From NCBI GenBank assembly GCA_022828085.1, contig JAJEIY010000049.1:148007-212006 (forward strand): DNA of 64,000 nucleotides. Reading direction: 5' to 3'. This stretch comes from Acidobacteriota bacterium. GTDB taxonomy: Bacteria; Acidobacteriota; Vicinamibacteria; Marinacidobacterales; Marinacidobacteraceae. Below, in pieces: positions 49,456-57,142 of this stretch. The position numbers and the translations under genes were made by a program. Numbering within the stretch: position 1 is the first letter of the stretch; the number at the start of each line of letters is the position of its first letter. Under the pieces are notes generated by a model, which did no database searches, was not told the DNA's origin, and worked only from the letters and a program-made list of their open reading frames with translations.

Positions 49456-50208
49456 CTACTCCGCCTTGCGCGTCGCGGTGAGCGGATACGCGACGGCGGG
49501 CGCCGCGAGGTAAGGCGGGGCGTCGAGGACGGTGATCGGCGCGCGAGGTTCGGTGTCGGCCGACTTGACCATGAAGCCCTCGCCCTCGGCGGTGCCCGCG
49601 TCATGGGCGATCACGTCGACGCTCATGCCGTCGAGCCAGCGGCCGTCCTCGTCCGTGGCGCAGGCGTTGCTGAGGCCGATGAACCAGTCCGGACTCGGAG
49701 CGATGGCCTGCGCGTAGGTGAGGCAGGGCCGCTCCAGGTGCATCTCGATCGAGGGATCGGGGCTGAGGAAGATCTGCAGGAACTCTCCGAGGTTGGTGGC
49801 GATCACCTCCATTCCGGCGGCCTCCGCCTCGGCAACGAGCGCCGCCGACGCTCCCGTCTCCGCAAGCAGCTTCAGACCATCGGAGGCAGACTCGCCCAGC
49901 GTCCACGGGGCGGTGTCCCGCGGGTGGGCGATCATCGCGAGCGGGAACGCGAAGTCCACTCCCTCGGGGAGCGAACCCGGGACCCGTGGGCCCAACTGGG
50001 CCACGGGCTGGTCGAAGGTGTAGGTGGCGGTCTGGGGTTCCGGTGGCGGTGGGGGAGGCGTGGGCGCCGGGGCCGGCGCCGGTGCGGGAGCCGGCGCTAC
50101 CGGTGTGGAATCGCCATCGTCACAGGCCGTGATCGCGACGCCGGCAGCGAGCAGCAAGCCGGCGAGAAGGGGCAGGGTGGTGGACGGGCGGACGGGGAAC
50201 TGCAACAC
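49456..50208 (-). CDS. Spondin-domain lipoprotein, copy 2
   Basis: This 250-residue paralogue of the preceding protein has a signal peptide with lipobox ITAC (Cys about 29), an Ala/Pro linker, and the same domain with RPCLTYAQAIAPSPDWFIG and NACATDEDGRWLDGMSV. The two cysteines near the PSPDWF motif are conserved between the copies and could form a disulfide. The GTG at 50208 is chosen because a GGAG lies just before it and it gives a good signal peptide; a TTG at 50256 would add 16 residues. A hairpin with a T-rich tail lies in its upstream region. Confidence 0.78.
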   Translation of the reverse strand: MLQFPVRPSTTLPLLAGLLLAAGVAITACDDGDSTPVAPAPAPAPAPAPTPPPPPPEPQTATYTFDQPVAQLGPRVPGSLPEGVDFAFPLAMIAHPRDTAPWTLGESASDGLKLLAETGASAALVAEAEAAGMEVIATNLGEFLQIFLSPDPSIEMHLERPCLTYAQAIAPSPDWFIGLSNACATDEDGRWLDGMSVDVIAHDAGTAEGEGFMVKSADTEPRAPITVLDAPPYLAAPAVAYPLTATRKAE

Positions 50209-50246
50209 GAAACTCCGTGGGGTGGGGCCGGAGAGACCCAGCCGGG

Positions 50247-50275
50247 GAAGAAACAAAACCGGGCGGGGCGCCCGG
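50247..50275 (-). terminator. Intrinsic terminator (or attenuator)
   Basis: On the minus strand CCGGGCG and CGCCCGG form a 7-bp stem with a 3-base loop, followed by GGTTTTGTTTCTT. This is the only hairpin with a clear T-rich tail found in the window. It can end the gamma-glutamyltransferase transcript or act in the leader of the spondin gene. Confidence 0.7.
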
Positions 50276-50283
50276 CGCGCGGA

Positions 50284-50310
50284 AGTCTATATTCTGAAAC
50301 CGAGTTTCAA
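50284..50310 (-). promoter_or_regulatory. AT-rich promoter-like segment with palindrome
   Basis: In a GC-rich setting this stretch reads, on the minus strand, TGAAACTCGGTTTCA (a 15-base palindrome, 50295-50309) followed by TATAGA. It is a candidate promoter with an operator-like site for the spondin gene. It lies upstream of the terminator hairpin, which would then be in the leader. Confidence 0.35.
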
Positions 50311-50312
50311 CT

Positions 50313-52058
50313 TCAAGCCGTCGCCACCGCCACGCCCGTGCCGGCGCGCACCGGATCCACACCCGGCTCGAACCGAACCCGGTCGGGAGTGGCCGAGACC
50401 CGGATGCCGCTCGCCCGCCCGAAATGCCCGGTCAGGGCCGTCTCCCGGCGCACGAGCACCTGGTGGCCCCGTTCTTCGAGGCCGCGGGCGACCCTTCCGC
50501 ACTCCGGCGTCCGCTCGTCGAGGGTCAGGGGACCCACGTCGGCATGGAATCCCGGGCCGCCCACCGCGTCCTGGATGGAGGTCCCGCGGTCCACCAGGCG
50601 CGCGACCCCCACCACCACCGCCGAGATGAGGCGGCGTCCCCCCGGCGATCCCACCACCGCCCAGGGAATCCCGTCCCGAAGCAGGATGGCGGGCGCCGCG
50701 GCGTGCAGCGCCCGGCGGCCGGGGGCCGGTGAAATCCGGCGGCCCGGCCTGGGATCGAACCACATCATGCCGTTGTTCAGGGGATACCCGAGCCCGGGAA
50801 CCGCGAAGGCGGATCCGAAGCGGCCGCCGAGCGTCCCGGTCAGCGAGACGGCCATACCCTCCGCGTCCATCGCGTTGACCTGGGTCGTGCAGTCCGCCGT
50901 GGGTGCACCGGACGGCGGAACGCCCGCGCTTTCCCCGGTCCCGGGCGGTGGGGGTTCGCTGGGGGTGTCGAGACGACGGCCATCCGGAGCTACCCCCTGT
51001 CGCCGCTCGCGGAGGTAGTCGGGATCAAGCAGACCGGGAAGCGGCACCGGCACGCTATCGGGATCGCCCAGATGCCGGAAGCGGTCCCCGAACGCGAGCC
51101 GCAGCGACTCCGCCGCGAGGTGGAGGAAACGGACTTCCCCCTCGGGCGATCCGGAAGGCGGCCCCACCGGAGGAAAAGCGTCCAGGTGGGAGAGCGCCGC
51201 GGCCAGGGTGGGGCCGCCGGAGTTGCCGGGCAGGGTCGCCACCGTGTGGTCCCGGAACCCGAAGGCGAGCGGCGGAACTTCGCGGACGGCGGCGGCTTCG
51301 AAGTCGGATTCCGAGAGGATGCCCCCCGCCTCGTTCACCGCTTGGAGCAGCCGGCGGGCGATGGGGCCCCGATAGAAGGGTTCCGGGCCCTCGTCGGCGA
51401 GCACCCGCAGCGACCCGGCGAGTTCGGGGTTGCGGAGGCGGTCCTCCTCACCCAGGGGGACAAAGGGAATCCCGTCCCCCCGCGTGTAGAGCGCGAACGC
51501 CGCCGGCGAGAGCCGGAGCCGGCGGTAACCGGCCGCTGCGTGCACCGCGAAGACCCAGTCGGGAACGAACCCCTCCTCCGCCAGCCGCACCGCGGGTTCG
51601 ACCACGGCGGCGAACGGAAGCCGGCCGAAGCGCTGGTGGAGTTCCACCAGGGTTGCCGGTGCGGTGGGAACCAGCACGCTGAGCGGCCCGGTTTCGGCGC
51701 GGTCGCCCTTGGTCGGAGGAAAACCGTAGAGGCCTCCGCCAACCCCTTCGAGGGGCTCGAACATCTCCTCCCGGGTCCGCGCCGGACACCGCGCGCTGCC
51801 GTCGAGCGCGGTGACCCGGCGGGTCTCCGGTTCGAACACCACGGCGTAGGCGGTGCCGCCCAGCCCGTTCATGGAAGGCTCCACCACCCCCGCGGCCAGG
51901 ACCGCGGCCACCGCCGCGTCGGCCGCGTTCCCCCCACCCGCCAGGATCCCGGCCCCGGCGCGCGCGGCACCCGAGGTCATCGCCGTCACAGCCCCGCCGT
52001 TTCCGGCAACGTGCGAGCGGCCGGGAAGGGGGACCTGCTCGCGTAGCGAAGCGCTCAT
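50313..52058 (-). CDS. ggt: Gamma-glutamyltransferase
   Basis: This 581-residue member of the GGT family of N-terminal nucleophile hydrolases has the autocleavage site at DCTTQVNAMD, with the nucleophile at Thr391, and the downstream substrate and oxyanion segments PLNNGMMWFDP and VVGSPGGRRL. The usual TTH reads TTQ, a tolerated variant. It should cut gamma-glutamyl peptides such as glutathione, or hydrolyse similar amides. No signal peptide is evident at the N-terminus, so it may be cytoplasmic, unlike most GGTs. The ATG at 52058 overlaps the dehydratase stop (ATGA). A terminator follows 38 bases after its stop. Confidence 0.9.
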   Translation of the reverse strand: MSASLREQVPLPGRSHVAGNGGAVTAMTSGAARAGAGILAGGGNAADAAVAAVLAAGVVEPSMNGLGGTAYAVVFEPETRRVTALDGSARCPARTREEMFEPLEGVGGGLYGFPPTKGDRAETGPLSVLVPTAPATLVELHQRFGRLPFAAVVEPAVRLAEEGFVPDWVFAVHAAAGYRRLRLSPAAFALYTRGDGIPFVPLGEEDRLRNPELAGSLRVLADEGPEPFYRGPIARRLLQAVNEAGGILSESDFEAAAVREVPPLAFGFRDHTVATLPGNSGGPTLAAALSHLDAFPPVGPPSGSPEGEVRFLHLAAESLRLAFGDRFRHLGDPDSVPVPLPGLLDPDYLRERRQGVAPDGRRLDTPSEPPPPGTGESAGVPPSGAPTADCTTQVNAMDAEGMAVSLTGTLGGRFGSAFAVPGLGYPLNNGMMWFDPRPGRRISPAPGRRALHAAAPAILLRDGIPWAVVGSPGGRRLISAVVVGVARLVDRGTSIQDAVGGPGFHADVGPLTLDERTPECGRVARGLEERGHQVLVRRETALTGHFGRASGIRVSATPDRVRFEPGVDPVRAGTGVAVATA

Positions 52059-53044
52059 CCGTCGTGCGCAGCGAGGAGCGCGGGATCGGCGTTGCCGCCG
52101 CAAAGGGGGGTGAGGATCTCGCGGCCACGAAAACGGTCGGGATGCTCGAGGAGCGCTGCGATCCCGGCGGCCCCCGCCGGTTCCACCACGACTCCGAGCG
52201 TCCGGTGAAGGAGGCGCACCGCCTCGCGAAGGGATCCCTCGCCAACTTCCACCACTTCGTGCACGACCCGCTGCATGAGGGGAATGGCCTCGGGCACCGG
52301 AACCCGGACGGCGATGCCGTCGGCGATCGTGGCCGGGGCGGCTTCGGCGGGAGATGGATCCCCCGACTCGAAGGCGCGGCGCATAACCGGCGCTTCGCGC
52401 GCCACCACGCCCACCACCGACACCTCCGGAGCAGCGTGGCGAAGCCAGAGCCCCATGCCCCCGATGAGCGCACCGTTCCCGACCGGAATCAGGGCGGTGT
52501 CGGCACGAAAAACGGCCTCCACGCACTCGAGCGCGATCGTTCCGGCGCCCTCGGTGATCTCGGGCTCGCGGCCGTCCTCGACGAACTCGGCGCCACACTC
52601 CCCGGCATAGGCGAGGGCGGCCTCCTTGGCGGCGTCGAAGTCCTCCCCGACGAGGCGGACCTCGGCGCCGAGGTCCCGCATGGCGCGGACCTTGTCGGGA
52701 TTGGCGCGGAGGGAAGAGAACACCGTGAGCGGAATCCCGGACCGCCGAGCAGCCCAGGCGAGTCCCTGGCCGAAGTTCCCGGCCGATCCGGTCACCCAGC
52801 CCGGGGTTCCGGGAGGAAGGCCGCGAAGCCGCTCTTCGGCCTCCGGGCCCCGCCGGGCGCCGAACCAGCAGGCGCCCCGGGCCTTGAAGCTGCGGATCGG
52901 GTTCACGCACTCCACCTTCACGGTGACCCGGCAGCCGGTAGCGGCGCCGAGCGGATCCGATGCGAACAGCGGCGTATCCCGGAACTCCCGGGGGATGGCG
53001 GCGAGGGCGGCTTCGATTCCCTGCGGGGTCGGTTCGGACGGCAC
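52055..53044 (-). CDS. PLP-dependent threonine/serine dehydratase-like enzyme
   Basis: This 329-residue fold-type II PLP enzyme has the Schiff-base lysine K54 in NPIRSFKARGA, the carboxylate loop GSAGNFGQGLA and a glycine-rich PVGNGALIGG phosphate loop. It resembles threonine/serine dehydratases, which release ammonia and a 2-keto acid. A racemase or another beta-eliminating enzyme of the same fold is the alternative. No regulatory ACT domain is present. The start is a GTG at 53044, since upstream sequence has no usable ATG and no conserved residues. It is coupled to the GGT gene and divergent from the asparaginase-family gene. Confidence 0.82.
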   Translation of the reverse strand: MPSEPTPQGIEAALAAIPREFRDTPLFASDPLGAATGCRVTVKVECVNPIRSFKARGACWFGARRGPEAEERLRGLPPGTPGWVTGSAGNFGQGLAWAARRSGIPLTVFSSLRANPDKVRAMRDLGAEVRLVGEDFDAAKEAALAYAGECGAEFVEDGREPEITEGAGTIALECVEAVFRADTALIPVGNGALIGGMGLWLRHAAPEVSVVGVVAREAPVMRRAFESGDPSPAEAAPATIADGIAVRVPVPEAIPLMQRVVHEVVEVGEGSLREAVRLLHRTLGVVVEPAGAAGIAALLEHPDRFRGREILTPLCGGNADPALLAAHDG

Positions 53045-53166
53045 GGCGGGGATGGTAAGGCGCGGATCGCGACAACGACCGTCGAATACACTTCGGCTCC
53101 CGTCTGGAAGAACCGTCCCGTGCCGCCGGAAGGCCGGGCATGCAAGAGGCGGGTGAGGGAAGACCG

Positions 53167-54303
53167 ATGAAGACCAAAACACCCTGGACCGGCCGCAACA
53201 TCAGCCGCCGGCAGTTCGTCCGGACCGGCGCCGCGGGCGCGGCCGCCCTCGGCGCGGCGGCGTCGGGAGCACCGGCCGTCCAGTCGTCCGGCCCGAGGCC
53301 CGTGGTGATCGCCTCCGGGAACGGCAACCGCTACAAGAACGGCGGCGACGAGGTGGTCGTGGAACGCGCCTTCCGCATGATGACCGAGGGGAAGGACATC
53401 CTCGAGAGCCTGATCGAGGGCGTGAAGATCACCGAACTCGACCCCGAGGACGCGAGCGTCGGATTCGGAGGCCGCCCCAACGCCGACGGCGTGGTCCAGC
53501 TCGATTCGTGCTGCATGCACGGCCCCAACCGGCGCGCCGGCGCGGTGGCCGGGATCGAGGGCGTCCGGACCCCGGCGTCCGTGGCCTACCAGGTCCTCCA
53601 GGTCACCGACCACCACCTGCTGGTCGGGAAGGGCGCCCAGCACTTCGCCCGCAACATGGGTTTCAAGGTCGAGGACGACCTGAACACCCCCCGGTCCCGC
53701 GAGATGTGGCTCGAGTGGAAGCGGCGCATCGATCCGGGGCATTACCTCGATCCCAAGAAACGGGCGGCCGCCGGACATGAGGCCGGCCTCTCCATGGTCC
53801 GCGACGGCCTGATGGACGAGGAGGAGTACTACGGGACGATCAACTGCGACGGCCTGAACGCGAACGGCGACCTCGCCGGCGTCACCACTACGAGCGGCCT
53901 GGCCTGGAAGATCCCCGGGCGCGTCGGCGATTCGCCGATCCTGGGCGCGGGGCTCTACGTGGACAACGCCGTCGGCGCGGCGGGCTCCACCGGCCGTGGC
54001 GAGGCCAACCTCTACGGGCTGTGCTCCTTCCTCATCGTGGAGGAGATGCGGCGCGGCGCCCATCCCAAGGACGCGGCGATGACCGCGCTCGCGCGCGTCA
54101 AGGAAAACACCGTCGAGAAGCGCCTCCTCAACAGCCGGGGCCTGCCCGCGTTCGGGCTTTCCTTCTACGTGGTGAACAAGGCGGGCGTGCACGCCGGTGT
54201 CTCCATGTATACGAGCGCCCGCTCCAGCTACGCCGTGTGCGACGAGAACGGTCCCCGCTCCGAGCCGATGGAGCCCTTCCTGGAGGGGAGTGCCTCGGAC
54301 TGA
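53167..54303 (+). CDS. Tat-exported N4-(beta-GlcNAc)-asparaginase/isoaspartyl peptidase family hydrolase
   Basis: This 378-residue Ntn hydrolase starts with a twin-arginine signal (SRRQFVR at 13-19, then an Ala/Gly-rich hydrophobic segment). It then has the family segments SVGFGGRPNADGVVQLD, the GTINCDG strand and the autocleavage region AGVTTTSGLAWKIPGRVGDSPI, with the nucleophile among Thr240-242, most likely Thr240. It closely follows aspartylglucosaminidase-like enzymes, which cut the bond between asparagine and GlcNAc, or isoaspartyl bonds. Export folded by Tat agrees with autoprocessing in the cytoplasm. The ATG at 53167 has a GGGAAGA site before it. It starts the plus-strand group to 59608. 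Confidence 0.88.
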   Translation: MKTKTPWTGRNISRRQFVRTGAAGAAALGAAASGAPAVQSSGPRPVVIASGNGNRYKNGGDEVVVERAFRMMTEGKDILESLIEGVKITELDPEDASVGFGGRPNADGVVQLDSCCMHGPNRRAGAVAGIEGVRTPASVAYQVLQVTDHHLLVGKGAQHFARNMGFKVEDDLNTPRSREMWLEWKRRIDPGHYLDPKKRAAAGHEAGLSMVRDGLMDEEEYYGTINCDGLNANGDLAGVTTTSGLAWKIPGRVGDSPILGAGLYVDNAVGAAGSTGRGEANLYGLCSFLIVEEMRRGAHPKDAAMTALARVKENTVEKRLLNSRGLPAFGLSFYVVNKAGVHAGVSMYTSARSSYAVCDENGPRSEPMEPFLEGSASD

Positions 54304-54670
54304 CTCGGTGCGTCGGATTCGTCACCGCGGCGCGCGCAGGCCGTTGTTCGCCGTGCTCCGCGCCGTCGCGCTCTCCCTGGCCGCTTCGGCCGCGGCGCAC
54401 GCGCAGGACGGGGACGACGCGAACGAACGGCCTCCTCCACCGAACATCTTCGACTTCATCGACCACGAAGTGAGGGATCCCACCGACCTGCACTCTCCGG
54501 CCCGAAAGCTCGAGGACCGCTGGCGGCGGATCTGGGGCCCCCTCGGAATGCGCTACCACCTTTATCCCACGCAGCAGACCGGCGCCGAGGACTGGCCGCC
54601 TCGTCTCTACGCCGGCGGCATGAACTACAGCATCTGGCGCGACCCCGTCACCGGGCGGCCGGAGTTCTGA
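54290..54670 (+). CDS. Small secreted protein of unknown function
   Basis: This 126-residue protein is not recognised. It has a basic N-terminus and a signal peptide (hydrophobic core ~19-36, cleavage likely after AAHA). The mature part is Pro/Asp-rich at first (ANERPPPPNIFDFIDHEV), then aromatic and basic (RWRRIWGPLGMRYHLYP, then GGMNYSIWRDP). The GTG at 54290 overlaps the hydrolase stop by 14 bases and has GGAGG just before it; a second GTG at 54308 is possible. Tight coupling suggests that it works with the exported hydrolase, perhaps as an accessory protein. Confidence 0.6.
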   Translation: MPRTDSVRRIRHRGARRPLFAVLRAVALSLAASAAAHAQDGDDANERPPPPNIFDFIDHEVRDPTDLHSPARKLEDRWRRIWGPLGMRYHLYPTQQTGAEDWPPRLYAGGMNYSIWRDPVTGRPEF

Positions 54671-54704
54671 GTCCGGCTCCAGCAAAACCGAACCTCCCGA
54701 ACTC

Positions 54705-56003
54705 GTGCGGATCCTGAGCTTCACCGCCGGAGCGGGCGAAATGCTCTGCGGGAGCTGTATCCGGGACAACGCCCTGGCCCGATCGCTCGCCGGCCGCGGA
54801 CACGATGTCCATCTCGTTCCGCTCTACCAGCGCAGCCGCACCGACGAAACGAGCGTTTCGGAAGGCCGGGTGCGCTTCGGCGGAATCTCGGTGTTCGTGC
54901 AGCACGCGGCTCCGCTCTTCGGGGCGCTTCCCGGACTCGACCGGATTCTGGATTCAGCGGCGCTGCTCGGCCTCGTCGAGCGGTTTTCCTCGTCCACCGA
55001 CCCGACCCGGCTCGGACCGCTCACCGTCACCACGCTGCAGGGGGTCCGGGGACCCGCACGGCGCGCGGTGGAGGCCCTCGCGAAGTCCGTCCGCGATGCC
55101 GCCCCCGACGTGGTGGTGCTCCCCAACTCGCTGCTCCTCGGGCTCGCCGAGCCCCTGGCCGCGGCCACCGGAGCCCCGGTCGTGGTGACCTTCTCCGGTG
55201 AGGACCTGTTCCTTGCCGGGCTCCCCTCCGGCGACCGCGAGCGGGCGCTCGGCCTCATGCGGGACGCCGCGGGGGCCGCGGATCATTTCGTCGGCGTCAC
55301 CGAGCATCACACCCGCGATATGGCGGAAACGCTGGGCATTCCGGGTGACCGGGTGTCCTTCGTGCGGTTGGGGGTGGACCCCGACGGATACCCGGCGGCG
55401 CCGAAGGACGGCCCGGGCGGCGGCGAGGGCCGGCCCGTGACGATCGGTTTCTTTTCCCGAATCGCTCCCGAGAAGGGGCTCGATCGGCTGGGGCGCGCCG
55501 CGCTCGAACTGGCCGCGCAACCCGACGCGCCGCCACTCCGGGTGCGGGCGGCCGGTTGGATGGGCCGCGGGAGCAAGGGGTACCTGGACGAGGTGCGCCG
55601 CCTGTTCGCGGCCGACGGCTCCGGTGTTTCCTTCGAGTACCTCGGCGAGCTGGATCATGCCGCGAAGATCCGCTTCCTGCGGGATGCCGACGTGATCGGC
55701 GTCCCCGCGACGTTCCCCGAAGCGAAGGGAATCCCGGCGATCGAGGCGATGATGGCGGGCACGCCCGTCGTGGTTCCGCAGCAAGGGGCCTATCCGGCCC
55801 TGCTGGACCGGGTCGAGGGCGGCGTCCTCGCGAAGAGCAGCGAGCCCGCGGACTTCGCGGCGGCGCTCTCGCAGCTCGTGCTGCACCCGGAGCGGAGGAG
55901 AAACGTTGGGGCGCGCGGGTTCCAGCGCGTGAGGGAGGAGCACTCCCTCGAACGGATGGCCGAAGAGGCCGAGGCGGCGTTCGCCCGCGTGATCGCCGCC
56001 TGA
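54705..56003 (+). CDS. Glycosyltransferase family 4 protein
   Basis: This 432-residue GT-B glycosyltransferase starts MRILSFTAGAGEMLCGSCIR, the beginning of a GT4 subgroup in which the cysteine pair is part of the motif. The C-terminal Rossmann domain has GFFSRIAPEKGLD, the ADVIGVPATFPEAKG loop with the usual E-x7-E region, and PVVVPQQGAYP. It should transfer a sugar from a nucleotide donor in the cytoplasm; donor and acceptor are unknown. It starts at a GTG 34 bases after the small secreted gene and is followed by the PaaK-like gene 21 bases on. Confidence 0.85.
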   Translation: MRILSFTAGAGEMLCGSCIRDNALARSLAGRGHDVHLVPLYQRSRTDETSVSEGRVRFGGISVFVQHAAPLFGALPGLDRILDSAALLGLVERFSSSTDPTRLGPLTVTTLQGVRGPARRAVEALAKSVRDAAPDVVVLPNSLLLGLAEPLAAATGAPVVVTFSGEDLFLAGLPSGDRERALGLMRDAAGAADHFVGVTEHHTRDMAETLGIPGDRVSFVRLGVDPDGYPAAPKDGPGGGEGRPVTIGFFSRIAPEKGLDRLGRAALELAAQPDAPPLRVRAAGWMGRGSKGYLDEVRRLFAADGSGVSFEYLGELDHAAKIRFLRDADVIGVPATFPEAKGIPAIEAMMAGTPVVVPQQGAYPALLDRVEGGVLAKSSEPADFAAALSQLVLHPERRRNVGARGFQRVREEHSLERMAEEAEAAFARVIAA

Positions 56004-56024
56004 ACCAGTTCAGGAAACCAGACA

Positions 56025-57122
56025 ATGGAAACGCAATCGCCGAACTCGGAGGCCGCCGCGGCGGCGCGCCATGACCTCGACGAGCATGTCCGGGACATCG
56101 TGCGCTGGCACTTTTCCGAGGAGACCGGATGCCCCTTCTGGCTGGATTTCCGGAAGCGGCTCGACTTCGATCCGCTGACCGGGGTCAAGGGCTTTGACGA
56201 CCTGAAGCGCTTTCCGCCGTTCGAGGACGAGTGGCTCCGGGGCGGGCCGGTGCGCCGCTTCATTCCGGCGCCGTACCAGGACCGGCCGCTCTACGTCTTC
56301 GAGACCGGCGGGACCACCGGAATTCCGAAGAGCCGCACTTCGGTGGACGATTTCCGGATCGACTACGAGCTGTTCAGCGCGGTGCTGTCCGAGGAGCACT
56401 TTCCGTCGGGTTCCAACTGGCTGATGCTGGGGCCGTCGGGACCGCGCCGGCTGCGGCTTGCCGTGGAACATCTCGCCCAGTTCCGGGGGGGGATCGCGTT
56501 CTGCGTGGATCTCGACCCCCGGTGGGTCATCAAGCTGATCAAGAAGGGCTGGACCGAGCACCTACTCGCGTACCAGGCGCACGTCATCGACCAGGCGCTG
56601 ACCGTGCTGTCGGCCGGCCACGACATCCGGTGCCTCTTCACGACCCCGAAGCTGCTCGAGGCGCTCTGTCTGCGGCTCGAGGACGAAGGGAGGACCCTGG
56701 CGGAGACGGGAATCCGGGGCATCTTCTCGGGAGGCACCGAGTTCACCCCGCAGTGGACGCGCTTCGCGATGGAGGAACTGCTCGACGGGGTGTTCCTGCA
56801 ACCCACCTACGGCAACACGCTCATGGGGCTCGCCCCGGCGCGGCCGCCGACTCCCGAGGACGGCTACAAGATCGCCTACTACCCGCCGATGCCCCGCGCG
56901 GTCCTGGAGGTCGTGGACCCCGACAGCGGGGACGTGGTGGATTACGGGCAGACCGGGCGCGTGCGTCTCACGACCCTGACGAGGGAGTTCTTCGTCCCGG
57001 GCTTCCTCGAACGCGACGAAGGCGAACGGGAACCGCCGTGGGGCCCCTACGCCTGGGACGGCGTCAGCGGCGTCCGTCCGTTCGGTCAGCTCGCCGGCGG
57101 GACCACCGTGGGGGTCTACTGA
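56025..57122 (+). CDS. PaaK-like adenylate-forming protein, short form
   Basis: This 365-residue protein has the ATP-binding loop of adenylate-forming enzymes (ETGGTTGIPK, 93-102), the QPTYGNTLMG segment and the TGRVRLTTLTREFFVPGF strand, like phenylacetate-CoA ligases. It is shorter than PaaK (about 430-440), and the C-terminal lid domain that supplies the second-step lysine is largely missing. It may activate a carboxylate to an adenylate and pass it to another partner. The ATG at 56025 follows a GGAAAC-type site. It lies between the glycosyltransferase and the amidohydrolase genes. Confidence 0.75.
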   Translation: METQSPNSEAAAAARHDLDEHVRDIVRWHFSEETGCPFWLDFRKRLDFDPLTGVKGFDDLKRFPPFEDEWLRGGPVRRFIPAPYQDRPLYVFETGGTTGIPKSRTSVDDFRIDYELFSAVLSEEHFPSGSNWLMLGPSGPRRLRLAVEHLAQFRGGIAFCVDLDPRWVIKLIKKGWTEHLLAYQAHVIDQALTVLSAGHDIRCLFTTPKLLEALCLRLEDEGRTLAETGIRGIFSGGTEFTPQWTRFAMEELLDGVFLQPTYGNTLMGLAPARPPTPEDGYKIAYYPPMPRAVLEVVDPDSGDVVDYGQTGRVRLTTLTREFFVPGFLERDEGEREPPWGPYAWDGVSGVRPFGQLAGGTTVGVY

Positions 57123-57142
57123 CGTCCCGTTCGGCAGGGCAG

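Noticed and set aside
50313..53327. Single long protein covering GGT and the region upstream
   Set aside because: The upstream part is a shadow of the dehydratase gene; the GGT start at 52058 with ATGA overlap fits better.
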